Below, in pieces: positions 1-9,200 of a DNA stretch of 40,231 nucleotides; position 1 is the stretch's first letter, and each line of letters opens with the position of its first letter. Both the position numbers and the translations under genes were made by a program. The notes below the pieces were generated by a model. It had not been told where the DNA came from. It saw only the letters and a program-made list of their open reading frames with translations, and ran no database searches. Source of the stretch: Nannocystis sp. (GTDB taxonomy: Bacteria; Myxococcota_A; Polyangia; Nannocystales; Nannocystaceae); the NCBI RefSeq assembly GCF_013812955.1, contig NZ_JACCSO010000582.1, positions 1 through 40,231 on the forward strand, written 5' to 3'.

Positions 1-1052
1 GCACCCGCGTGATCACCCCCGGGCTGTTCGCCGCCGACACCCAGCTGGGCCTGATCGAGATCGACCTCGAATCCAGCACCCGCGACGACGGCAAGACCAC
101 CGAGCACCCGATCCGCGCCGCCCACGACGCCGCCACCGCCGTCAACGCGGCCTCGAGCCTCATCCCCGTGCAGGCCGTCGAGGGCATCACCTCCGCCGCC
201 GTCGCCCCCACCGGCGGACTCATCTCCGGCCAGGTCGCCATCATCGACCTCGTGCACGGCGACCACCGCGGCCTCGTCGCCAAACCCCGGGCCGCCACCG
301 CCGCCCACTTCGGCCAGAACCACGCCGGCTCGCGCGCGGCCACGCTCGCCATGCTCCGCGAAGTCCTCACCGACGCCCGCTCCTTCCCCGCCCGCCGCGC
401 CGCCTTCGAACGCGCGCAATCGCGGCCCCTCTCCGCCCACCCCCTCGACCTCGAGGCCCTCCAGCCCATCCTCCGCCAGCAGGCCGTCCTCACCCTCCAC
501 GCCGACCGCGCCTCCGACATCCTCGCCGCCCTCGACCTCGCCGCCGAGTTCAAGCTCCGCCTCACCATCATCGGCGGCGCCGAGGCCTGGAAGGTCGCCG
601 GCGAGCTCGCCCGCGCCAAGGTCCCGGTCATCGTTCAACCGAGCCAAAACCTCCCCGAGTCCTTCGACAGCATGGGCGCCCGCCTCGACAACGCCGCCCT
701 CCTCCACCGCGCCGGCGTGCCCGTCGTGATCGCCATCCTCGGCGGCGTGCACAACCTGCGCAACCTGAATCAGGAGGCCGGCATCGCGGTCGCCAACGGT
801 CTGCCGTGGGAGGCCGCGCTGACGGCCGTGACCCTCGGCCCCGCGCGCGCCTATGGCGTCGAGCGCACGCACGGCAGCGTCGCGGTCGGCAAGGTCGCCA
901 ACCTCGTGGTCTGGAGCGGCGACCCCTTCGAGCTGTCGAGCGCGGCGATGCAGGTCTATGTGCGCGGCGCCCTTGTCCCACAAGTGACGCGTCAGACCCT
1001 GCTGCGCGACCGCTACCGCGACCTCGAACAATTTAATCGCAAGCGCAACTAG
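1..1052 (+). CDS. Amidohydrolase-like protein, 5' end outside window, probably catalytically inactive
   Basis: This is the 3' part of a gene; the first complete codon is at position 3 and the frame is open to the window edge. The fold matches the imidazolonepropionase-like amidohydrolases: the opening TRVITPGL corresponds to the strand before the metal-binding HxH, and the end (GSVAVGKVANLVVWSGDPFE) is the usual C-terminal beta segment. The HxH is replaced by D-T-Q (codons at 36-44). The region that normally carries the last catalytic Asp reads ILGGVHN (about 735-755) without an Asp. HADRASDI (about 499-522) is retained. Known family members are metal-dependent hydrolases; from the lost ligands I infer an inactive paralogue, possibly a partner of an active copy upstream. 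RidA follows after a 50-bp gap. Confidence 0.8.
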   Translation, partial: TRVITPGLFAADTQLGLIEIDLESSTRDDGKTTEHPIRAAHDAATAVNAASSLIPVQAVEGITSAAVAPTGGLISGQVAIIDLVHGDHRGLVAKPRAATAAHFGQNHAGSRAATLAMLREVLTDARSFPARRAAFERAQSRPLSAHPLDLEALQPILRQQAVLTLHADRASDILAALDLAAEFKLRLTIIGGAEAWKVAGELARAKVPVIVQPSQNLPESFDSMGARLDNAALLHRAGVPVVIAILGGVHNLRNLNQEAGIAVANGLPWEAALTAVTLGPARAYGVERTHGSVAVGKVANLVVWSGDPFELSSAAMQVYVRGALVPQVTRQTLLRDRYRDLEQFNRKRN

Positions 1053-1102
1053 TTCGAGCGCAGCGCAGACGTGACGACCGCGACCGGGCCAGGGTATAGA
1101 TC

Positions 1103-1492
1103 ATGGTGCGTATGCCGAGTCACCGCCCCACCCACTCTCAGCTCGAGCACGGGCCGATCTTCTCGTGGTACCGGGACCACAACGGCCTCATCTTCACCTC
1201 GGGCCACGCCTCCGTCGAGGTCGACAGCCTGAACATCACGCTCGGCGACCTCGCCAGCGAGACCACCGCGACGCTCAACAACCTCAAGCGCACGCTCGAG
1301 CGCGCCGGCTCGCAGATGGACAACGTCCTGAAGGTCACGGCCTACATCACGGACATGAACCAGTTCGCCGTGTTCAACGCCGCGTACGCGAAGTTCTTCC
1401 CCGGCCCCCGCGTGCCCGCTCGCACCTGCGTCGAGGTCTCTCGCCTGCCCTTCAACTTCAAGATCGAGATCGAGGCCGTCGCCCACATCTGA
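1103..1492 (+). CDS. RidA/YjgF/UK114 family protein
   Basis: A 129-residue protein with the full RidA fold. Family members act as trimers in the cytoplasm and hydrolyse reactive enamine/imine intermediates released by PLP enzymes, or have related deaminase roles. The C-terminal stretch ARTCVEVSRLPFNFKIEIEAVAHI carries the conserved Arg that binds the substrate carboxylate, and the acidic residue in the IEIEA strand. Length is close to the usual 125-130. An AGGG at 1091-1094 sits 8 nt before the ATG and supports this start; an in-frame ATG at 1112 is an alternative. The exact RidA subfamily and substrate cannot be read from the sequence. It converges with the TPR gene on the other strand, leaving 42 bp between the two stops. 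Confidence 0.88.
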   Translation: MVRMPSHRPTHSQLEHGPIFSWYRDHNGLIFTSGHASVEVDSLNITLGDLASETTATLNNLKRTLERAGSQMDNVLKVTAYITDMNQFAVFNAAYAKFFPGPRVPARTCVEVSRLPFNFKIEIEAVAHI

Positions 1493-1534
1493 GCCCGCCG
1501 GCTCGAAGCCCGCCCCAGGCTCGAAGCGCACCGC

Positions 1535-3172
1535 TCAGGCGCCCGAGCCGTCGCCCTCGTCGTCGAGCTTGCCGATCGTCGGCGCTCGAAACTTCGGCGT
1601 CGCGCTCGGCGGCATGAAGGTCCCCGGCTGCTCGGGCCGTCCGGCCTTGTTCGGCAGACCCGGCCCATGGCCACCGGTCGGCAAGTTGCCGAGCGGCACA
1701 TCGGGCACCGCGGGCAGACCGAGCAGCGTCTGCTTGCGCCGGAACACCGGCACATCGACCTCACCGGACGGCGTCACCGGCCGCGCAGGCTCGGGCAACG
1801 GCGGCAGCAACGACGGCAACGACGGCAACGGCAGCAGCACCTTGCTCGGATCGCCGACCATGGGCACCACCACCGAAGGATTGATCAACCCCGAGGGGAT
1901 CATCCCCTTCCCCGAAGACTCCGCCGACAACGCCGTCAACACCGAGTCGACGAGCGACGCAGTCGAGACCACAGGCGATGAGGCAGCCGAGGCAGTCGCA
2001 GCGACCGGCACGACCGGCGCCGTCGAATGCGGCGCCGAATCCTCGTCGCTCGTATCCTCTTCCTCATCGGGCTCGTCCTCCTCGATGGAGAACGAGCTCT
2101 CGTTCTTGCTCTTGCCCTTGCGGCCGCGCTGATCGGGGATGTTGAGCATCGTCCGCTCCTCGCGGCTGAGCACACCATCGACCGACCGCGCCGAGATCAC
2201 GCTCGCCTCGCCCGCGGGCCGAAAGCTCGTGGTCGGGTTGTCGAGCTGCGCCTGATCGACAGGGCCGATCTCCCCCGAAACGATCTCACTGGCCGCGAGG
2301 TCGCTCGACACGACGATCGTCGTCCGGCGCGAACGTGAGCGCCGCTCGCGACGCAGCTGCGCCTCGATGAACGCCTCCAGCCCCTTGCGCGCGCGCTTGA
2401 CCAGATCCGCGACCACCGGATCGGCCTCGCCGCCCTGCAAGCTGATCTGCACCTGCTCGAGCAGCTCCGAGGACTCGTCGGTGCGCTCGGTCTTTTGCAG
2501 CGCCAGCGCCATCGCGGCGAGCACCCGCGGATGCTCGCCGATCGACTTGCGCGCCGCCTCGACATACGCCAGCGCCTGCTTGTTCTTCTTGTTCGACTCC
2601 GTCAACAGCACGATGCCGAGGTCGAGCTGGTCGCGCGGCCCCATCAGGTTCTCCTGCGCCAGTCGCTGCAACAGCTCGCGCGCCTCGGCCCGCTCGCCGC
2701 CGACCACCAGCGCGTGGGCCTGGGCGCTCACCAGCATCACCGCGTCGGGTTGCCCCACCAGTCGCGCAGTCGCCACGAAGTTCGCCGCCGCCGCCTTGCC
2801 GTCGCCGACCTTGAGCTGCAGCACACCCTCTTGCAGGGTCACCCACGCGTGCGGCGCGAAGAATTGCACCAACGACCGCTGCCGCAGACCGGCGAGCAGC
2901 TGCGCCGCCCCTTTACGATCGGCGGCCTGGACCGCGAGCCCCAGGCGCTCGAGGCGCCCGAGCACCAGCACCGGCAGCAACAAGAACAGCCCGAGGCCCG
3001 CCAGCACTAGCCCGACCCGCAGCGCCGTCCCCGATGCCAGCAAGCCGGCGAGGACCAATAAACCCGGCAGAGCGAACTGAACAATTCGCCCCTGCACTGG
3101 TCGGCCGCTGCGCATCCACAGGTGCGGCGGCACGACGACGGCCGGGAGCTCAATGTGCTTGGCAGCAGCCAT
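1535..3172 (-). CDS. Membrane-anchored helical-repeat (TPR-like) protein with acidic low-complexity tail
   Basis: A 545-residue protein of unknown function. Two closely spaced hydrophobic segments at about residues 30-50 and 52-72 form an N-terminal membrane hairpin. Residues about 80-270 are Ala/Leu-rich helical repeats of TPR type (for example AWVTLQEGVLQLKVGDGKAAAANF). The remainder is disordered: a basic patch (RRERRSRSRR), an acidic run (EEDEPDEEEDTSDEDS) and a Pro/Val-rich C-terminus. With a hairpin anchor the repeats and tail would lie in the cytoplasm. It is divergent from the M48-like/dynamin module and may share its promoter region. No Shine-Dalgarno is obvious; a promoter-like pair lies at 3190-3218. 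Function unassigned. Confidence 0.75.
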   Translation of the reverse strand: MAAAKHIELPAVVVPPHLWMRSGRPVQGRIVQFALPGLLVLAGLLASGTALRVGLVLAGLGLFLLLPVLVLGRLERLGLAVQAADRKGAAQLLAGLRQRSLVQFFAPHAWVTLQEGVLQLKVGDGKAAAANFVATARLVGQPDAVMLVSAQAHALVVGGERAEARELLQRLAQENLMGPRDQLDLGIVLLTESNKKNKQALAYVEAARKSIGEHPRVLAAMALALQKTERTDESSELLEQVQISLQGGEADPVVADLVKRARKGLEAFIEAQLRRERRSRSRRTTIVVSSDLAASEIVSGEIGPVDQAQLDNPTTSFRPAGEASVISARSVDGVLSREERTMLNIPDQRGRKGKSKNESSFSIEEDEPDEEEDTSDEDSAPHSTAPVVPVAATASAASSPVVSTASLVDSVLTALSAESSGKGMIPSGLINPSVVVPMVGDPSKVLLPLPSLPSLLPPLPEPARPVTPSGEVDVPVFRRKQTLLGLPAVPDVPLGNLPTGGHGPGLPNKAGRPEQPGTFMPPSATPKFRAPTIGKLDDEGDGSGA

Positions 3173-3189
3173 GGAACCGTTCGTTGCCG

Positions 3190-3218
3190 GGCATACCTAG
3201 ATCAGCGGTAGGCCGCAA
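3190..3218 (-). promoter_or_regulatory. Predicted promoter of the TPR membrane protein
   Basis: On the minus strand TTGCGG (3213-3218) and TATGCC (3190-3195) are separated by 17 bp. Transcription would begin about 11 nt before the ATG at 3172, a very short leader. Prediction by eye only. Confidence 0.4.
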
Positions 3219-3262
3219 GCTGCTTCGGATGCCCACGGGCACCTTTTTAAAAAATCGCCGCG

Positions 3263-3292
3263 GCGACAGATCCGGCGGGTGCCTGCTAAAAT
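3263..3292 (+). promoter_or_regulatory. Extended -10 promoter placing transcription start at a GTG codon (leaderless)
   Basis: TGCTAAAAT at 3284-3292 is an extended -10 (TG-n-TAAAAT, 5 of 6 to consensus). GCGACA at 3263-3268 can serve as -35 with an 18-bp spacer. The GTG at 3300 lies 7 nt after the -10, where transcription should begin, so the mRNA is probably leaderless. This favours GTG 3300 over the in-frame GTG at 3279, which lies upstream of the -10. Confidence 0.5.
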
Positions 3293-3299
3293 CACTCCA

Positions 3300-4292
3300 G
3301 TGAGCTCCCCACTCGATCTCGGCCGCTTCGTGCAACGCCGGCAGTTTCGCTCCTTCGAGCAGGACATGGCCCGCGTCACCTACGCCTACGGCGTCGACGT
3401 CCGCCGCTTCCGCTGGCTCAACCAATCGATGACGGCGCAAACCGTCATGCGCGCCCTCGAGCTGCGCTGGACGGTCGTCGCCGAGGAACTGATGCGCGAG
3501 GAGTTGCAGGCCCCCGAAGGTGCCGCCGCGCTGCCATTTCTGCAAGAGATCGTCCGGATCACCGAGCTGCTGCGCCTGACCCTGCCCAGGGTCCGCCTGG
3601 TCCGCCCGAACGCGCGCGACCCCTGGCCCCTCGTCACCCCGCTCGGCAACGCCCGTAACAGCGACGACTGGCTCGTCATCGACGCCCAGCGCCTCGCCGC
3701 CCTGGCACCCCCACAGCGCGCCTTCCTGCTCGCCCAGGGCCTCGGCCACATCCAATGCGGCCACGCGGCGCTGTTCATGGCCCACTACGTCTCGGCCCGC
3801 GAGCACCGCGGCCACGCCGCCCTGCGCCTGCTGCTGCGCCCGCTGAGCCGCATCGCCGCCTTCTCGGCCGACCGCGCCGCCCTGCTCGCAGCGGGCGAAT
3901 TTGAGCCCGCCGCCCAGATGCTCGCCCGCAGCGCCCAGGATCTCCCACCCTGGTACCCGAGCCTCGCAACCCTCCCCGAACGCCGCCGTGCCCTCGAAGA
4001 ATTCGACCGCAGCCGCGTGGTCGCCCGCGTCCGCTCGAGCCACCGCTTCGCCCAGGCCAATCCTTCTGTCACCGTCCTGGTCGAGCAGCTGATGCAGCGC
4101 CAAACCCCGGACGCCCTCCCCGAAGCCTCCCCGTCCACCACCGACACCACCACCACGCCAAGCACGCCCACCACCGACAGCGCCGCGCCCGCGGGCTCGC
4201 CGGAGTTCGCGGCGGGCTACGCGGTCCCGGCCGACGCCTGGCCGCTCGCACGCTGCGACCAGCGTCTCACCCAGCGCCTGGGGATCTTATAA
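3300..4292 (+). CDS. M48-like metallopeptidase homologue lacking zinc ligands
   Basis: A 330-residue protein related to M48-type peptidases. The region corresponding to the HExxH zinc helix reads LLAQGLGHIQCGH: His146 to Gln and Glu147 to Gly, with His150 kept. The downstream helix, usually with a Glu ligand four residues before the Asp of ADR, reads IAAFSADRAAL with Ala187 there. Two ligands and the catalytic Glu are therefore gone. I infer a non-proteolytic scaffold. The C-terminal 60 residues include a Thr/Pro/Ser linker. The start is set by the -10 element at 3284-3292; no Shine-Dalgarno is seen. The gene ends 4 bp before the first dynamin-like GTPase and is probably co-transcribed with both GTPases and rnhB. 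Confidence 0.72.
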   Translation: MSSPLDLGRFVQRRQFRSFEQDMARVTYAYGVDVRRFRWLNQSMTAQTVMRALELRWTVVAEELMREELQAPEGAAALPFLQEIVRITELLRLTLPRVRLVRPNARDPWPLVTPLGNARNSDDWLVIDAQRLAALAPPQRAFLLAQGLGHIQCGHAALFMAHYVSAREHRGHAALRLLLRPLSRIAAFSADRAALLAAGEFEPAAQMLARSAQDLPPWYPSLATLPERRRALEEFDRSRVVARVRSSHRFAQANPSVTVLVEQLMQRQTPDALPEASPSTTDTTTTPSTPTTDSAAPAGSPEFAAGYAVPADAWPLARCDQRLTQRLGIL

Positions 4293-4296
4293 ATTG

Positions 4297-6201
4297 ATGC
4301 CGAACGCCGACCTGTCCCCCAGCGACCTCGCGTCCACCCTCCACGATCGCGCCCAGGAGCTCGCCGACATCGCCGGCAAGCTCGGCCTGCCGCAGCTCGG
4401 CGAGCACATCCTCAGCGACACCGATCGCCGCCTCGACCGCGCCCAGCTGCGCGTGCTCGTGCTCGGTGAGATCAAACAAGGCAAGAGCACGCTCATCAAC
4501 GCGCTGCTCGGCGAGCCCCTCCTCCCCAGCGGCGTCACCCCGACCACCGGCGCCGTCGTCCAGATCGTTCGCGGCGACGAGCTCGGCCGCTTCCTCATCG
4601 CCCCCGACGGCCAGCGCAATTCCCTCGTGCCCGAGACCTTCGCCAGGCTCGCCCGCGGCAAAGAAGACTTCGTCGGCTCCCTCCTCCTCACCACCCCGAG
4701 CCCGCACCTCCCCCCGGGCGTCGAACTCATCGACACCCCCGGCATCAATGACCTCGCCCGCTTCCGCAGCCTCATCAGCCGCGGCGAGCTCCCGCGCGGC
4801 GACGCCATCATCCTCGTGCTCGACGCCACCCAGGTCCTCAAGCTCACCGAGGTCGCCTTCCTCCGCGACGCACTCATCGCCCTCGGCGGCACCGAGGACA
4901 CCGGCGCCACCCTCCTGCTCGCCCTCAATCGCATCGACCTCGTCCCCGAACCCGACCGCCCCACCCTCGTCGACCACATCCATCGCGAGCTGACCGCCGT
5001 GCTGCCCGGCCCGGTCGAGGTGTTTCAAACCGACGCCCGCGGCGCCAGCAAGCAGCCGGACAGCGACAGCTTCGGCGCCCGCGAAGTCGCCCGCCTGCGC
5101 GCGCGCCTGCTGACCCTCGCCGGCACCACCAAGAAGGTGCTGCCGACCCGCACGCGCGCGAGCCTGCAGCGCAGCGTCGACCTGCTGCTGCACCACACGG
5201 CCGTCGAGGCCCGCGCGCTTCGCCTCGAGTCCGCGGCCCTCCAGGCCGAGCTCGCCGCGGTCCGTGACGCATACACGCAGCAGCGCCTCGACCTCGACCA
5301 CATCGAGGCGACGATCACCGCCGGCCGGGCCCAGATCGCCCGCACCGTCCACGAGCACCTCGTCGACTTCCGCGCCGAGCTGCAGGCCTCGATCCTCGCC
5401 CAGCTCGAGCGCAGCGACCTGCGCACCACCGCCGACCTGCTGCCCGGCGCGATCCAGGACGCGCTGCTCCACTTCACCTACCACGAGGTCGAGCGCCTCC
5501 GCCTCGCCCTCGAGCAGCTCACCCGCGACGCCATCCACACCTGCGGCGAACAGGCCCAGCGGCGCCTCGCCGAGACCATGCTCAACCTCGGCTTTCGCGG
5601 CCCCGCCATCCACCTCGAGCCGCCCTCCGTCGGCGTCGAGGCCGGCACCCTCGCCGTCGGCATCGCCGGCACCGCCATCATGTACTTCGGCAACATCGTC
5701 GCCGGCATGCTCGTCACCATCGCCGCCCCGCTCGCCACCATGTACCTGCGCGAACGCTCGGTCCGCGAGCTCCGCGACGCCGCCCGCAAGACCGTCCCCC
5801 ACGCCCTCACCCAGAGCTTCTCCGACCTCGAGGCCACCCTCCTGCGCGCCGTCGATGCCAACGTCGCCGGCCTGCGCGAGTTCATCGTGCTCGCCCACAA
5901 CCAACTCGGCGCCCAGCTCCAGGCCCTGCTCGAGCGCGCCGCATCCTTCACACCACCCGCGCTGCCCGCCGCCAACACAGCCGGTCCTGACTCCACTGGC
6001 CCCACTGGCCCCACGGCCTCCGGCCTGACCGGCTCCGGCCCCACTGGCCCCACGACCTCCGCCGCCTCCGCGACCCCCGCCGCGGTCGCCACCCCGGACC
6101 CACGCCGCGCGGCCCTCGCCGAACTTCGCACCTTCGAGCAGCGCCTCGAGCAGCTTCGCACCGAGCTCGCTCACCTCGCACCCACCCCCGAGCCCGAATG
6201 A
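4297..6201 (+). CDS. Dynamin-like GTPase with C-terminal membrane segment (DLP1)
   Basis: A 634-residue bacterial dynamin-like protein. The GTPase motifs are clear: P-loop GEIKQGKST (about 57-65), switch Thr in PTTG (82-85), DTPG (146-149) and NRID (211-214) in place of NKxD. Helical stalk follows (about 270-440), then a strongly hydrophobic segment at about 448-483, expected to be the membrane-inserting paddle, and a second stalk stretch. Near the end is a low-complexity run of Thr-Gly-Pro repeats (about 568-590) and a final coiled-coil helix. Known bacterial dynamins bind and remodel membranes on GTP hydrolysis, often as hetero-oligomers of two neighbouring genes. The ATG follows the previous stop by 4 bp, and the last codons overlap the second GTPase (ATGA). 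Confidence 0.9.
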   Translation: MPNADLSPSDLASTLHDRAQELADIAGKLGLPQLGEHILSDTDRRLDRAQLRVLVLGEIKQGKSTLINALLGEPLLPSGVTPTTGAVVQIVRGDELGRFLIAPDGQRNSLVPETFARLARGKEDFVGSLLLTTPSPHLPPGVELIDTPGINDLARFRSLISRGELPRGDAIILVLDATQVLKLTEVAFLRDALIALGGTEDTGATLLLALNRIDLVPEPDRPTLVDHIHRELTAVLPGPVEVFQTDARGASKQPDSDSFGAREVARLRARLLTLAGTTKKVLPTRTRASLQRSVDLLLHHTAVEARALRLESAALQAELAAVRDAYTQQRLDLDHIEATITAGRAQIARTVHEHLVDFRAELQASILAQLERSDLRTTADLLPGAIQDALLHFTYHEVERLRLALEQLTRDAIHTCGEQAQRRLAETMLNLGFRGPAIHLEPPSVGVEAGTLAVGIAGTAIMYFGNIVAGMLVTIAAPLATMYLRERSVRELRDAARKTVPHALTQSFSDLEATLLRAVDANVAGLREFIVLAHNQLGAQLQALLERAASFTPPALPAANTAGPDSTGPTGPTASGLTGSGPTGPTTSAASATPAAVATPDPRRAALAELRTFEQRLEQLRTELAHLAPTPEPE

Positions 6202-9200
6202 CCAACGGCAGCGACGACCGCAAGGACGACCCCCCGGCACCCGCCACCACCCTGCGCTCGGTCGGCAGCGCGCTCGGCGGCTGGGCCAAGCGCGTCGGCA
6301 CGTTGATCGGCGAGGTCGCCGGTCCGCAACAACCAGAGGAGGTCATGCGCGCCCTCACCGAGGCCCGTGACCTTCGGCTCGCCGGCAAGTTCAGCGCCGC
6401 CCACACGCGCCTTCAGGATCCACTCAAAGCCCGCCCCAACGACCCGAGCCTGCTGCTCAGCCTCGCGCTCACCCTCGTGCAGCAGGCCCTCGTCGAGCCC
6501 GCCCGCGCCGATGTATTGCACGCCTTCGCGCAGGGCCTCGGCAAGCGCGCCGAACGCAACCCCGCCGTCCTGCTCGTGGAGGCCACCCAGAGCCTCCTGC
6601 GCCGCGAATTCGACCCCAGCCTCGACGCCCTGCGCCGCGTCCGCAAGCCGGTCGACGACATGGTCGGCGGTCTGCAACCCGAGACCCGCTTCGTCTTCCA
6701 CCTGCTGATCACCCTCGCCCACGCCAGGCGCGGCCGCCACGAACGCGCCCAGCTCGAGCTGCACAAGACCCGCGCCCGCCTGCCCGAGGGCACCCGCGGC
6801 CCGCTCCGCCAGCTCCTGCTCGCCGAGGGCGCGCAGATCTCCCTCGCCACCGAAAGCCTCGACGAGGCGATCGCCTGGCTCGGCAGCGAGGCCGAACCAG
6901 CCCCCGGCGACACCGATGACGCCGCCGCTCGCACCGCCCGCGCCTACCTCGCCCTCGCCCTCGCCGCCAAAGGCGACCGCCTCGGCGCCGAGGCGGCCCT
7001 CGCCCGCGTCGCCCCCGACGACCCGACCTGGGACGAACTCCGGGTCCGCATCGGCCTGTGCCTTGGGACAGGTCCCGAGAGCCAGCCCGAACTCACCCGC
7101 GACCTCGCCCTGCGCCACCTCCAGCGCAACCCCGACGAACCCGGCCGCAAGCGCCTGTGGGCCCTCGCCGAGGCCGCCACCTGGCCGAGCAGCGGCACCC
7201 TCGCCCCGCTCCCCGCCCGCACCGCCTGCCTCGAGGCCTTGCTGGATGCCGCCCGCACCGCGCCGCCCGACCTCGTCGAGCCCTCGCTGCAAGAGCTCGC
7301 GCACCTGTCCCTTCGAGCAGATCTACTCCCCGACTCGGTCGTCACCGCGATCCGCAAGCAGCTGCAACACCACGGCGCCACCGCCCCCGAGGAACTGCGC
7401 CTCGTGCACGCCCGCAAGCGCCTGCAAGACCACGACGAGCAGGCCAGCGACGACTTCCTGCCCGGCCCGCCGCCGCGCTTTCGCGCCCAGGCCGACCTCG
7501 GCGGCCCGCACGGCCCCGACGAGGTCTCGCCCCTGCGCGACGCCGGCCTGCGCCTCGGCGTGCTCCGCAGCCAGCGCGCCCTCGCCTCCGCCGAGCTGTG
7601 CCTGCAGCGCGATCTCCCCGAGCCCGCCCAGGAGTACCTCGTCGAGGTCCTGACCGAATTCCCGGAGCACAGCCACGCCCGCGCCCTGCTGATCCAGCTC
7701 GCGCGCCCGGTCGACAGCAACCGCCTCGAGGACCTGCTCACCGCCGCCACCGGCCTGCTCGCCGCGATCCCCGGGCGCATCCTCGGCGTGCCGCTCGGCG
7801 GCGTGCAGGAGGCCCTCACCGGCGTCATCGCGGCCCGCGAGCGCCTCGCCAGGCCGCTGACGATCGCCATCATGGGCGAGTTCTCGTCCGGCAAGAGCAC
7901 CTTCATCAACGCCCTGCTCGGCGAGGCCGTCGCGCCGATGGGCGTGCTGCCGACGACCTCCACGATCAACCTGTTTCGTCGCGGCCCCTCCGGCAGCGCC
8001 CGCGTCCACTACCGCGACGGCTCGATCGGCACCGTCGCCCGCGACGAGGTCCACACCTTCCTGCAACACCTCGACGACCTCGAGGCCAGCCGCATCCGTC
8101 ACATGGAGATCGAGCGCACCGGCCCCCGCCTCGGCGAGGCCGCCGTCGTCGACACCCCCGGCCTCAACGCCCTCGACGCCTTCCATGAACGTGTCACCCG
8201 CGAGTTCGTCGAGGAAGCCGACGCCATCATCTGGATCTTCTCTGCCACCCGCGGCGGCGCGGCCTCCGAGGGCAGCGCACTCAAGAGCCTGTGCGCCGAC
8301 GGCCGCCAGGTCCTCGGCGTGCTCAACAAGGTCGACACCCTCGAGCCCGAGGAGCGCGCCGAGCTCGTCGCATACCTGCAGGACCAATTCGGCGCCCTCC
8401 TCCTCGACGTCATCCCCGTCTGCGCCAGCGCGGCCCTCGAGCTGCGCACCCAGCATCCTTCTTTCGCGCGCAGCCCCGACGAGAGCAACGCCCCCGCGAT
8501 CCCCGCGGGCCTCGACCACGATCACGACTCGGCCCCCGCGGCCGACCCCTTCATCGCCGTCGAGGACGCCCTCGAGCGCCACTTCTTCGAGCGCGCGCGC
8601 GAGCTCAAGCGCGCCCTGACCGCTCGCCGCCTCGCCGACGCGATGGCCCGCGCCCGCGCGGCCGTGCTCGCCACCGCCACCGCCCTCGACGCCAAGGCCG
8701 ACGCCGCCGCCATCGGCGACGCCAGCGACCCCGCCCAGCTCGAGTTTCGCCTCGTCAACTTCGCCGACGCCATCTACGGCCAGATCCTCGGCCTCGACGA
8801 CGTGCTCACCCGCGAGTGCCTCTCCCTCGGCATCCTCCGCCCCGGCGCCGCCCCGGCCCGCGCCTTCCTCGCCCCGCAAGACGCCACCTACCTGTCGGCT
8901 GTCCTCCGGGACAGCATGCTGCGCGCCCTCCAGACCTCCCTCACCGACCTGACCCAAACGCCAGGTGCCGAGGCCCTCGGCGACGTGCTCACCGGTCGCC
9001 TCGTGCCCTGGGCCCAGGGCTTCCTCGACAGCCTCGACTCCTCCGGCTTCGTCGCCAGCCTCGTGCAAGAGCACGGCCCCGCCGTCGCCAAGGGCGAGGG
9101 CGCCCTGCGCGAGCGCTACCGCGTCGCCCTGCAGCCGGTCGCCGCCAGCTGGCGCAAGTTCGTGCGCGGCCTGTTTCGCCACATCCGCGAGGCGCATCGC

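Noticed and set aside
4267-6240. Long open frame opposite DLP1 (657 residues)
   Set aside because: Shadow of a GC-rich gene; composition is Gly/Glu/Val/Ala-biased and no domain is visible, while the plus-strand protein has clear GTPase motifs.
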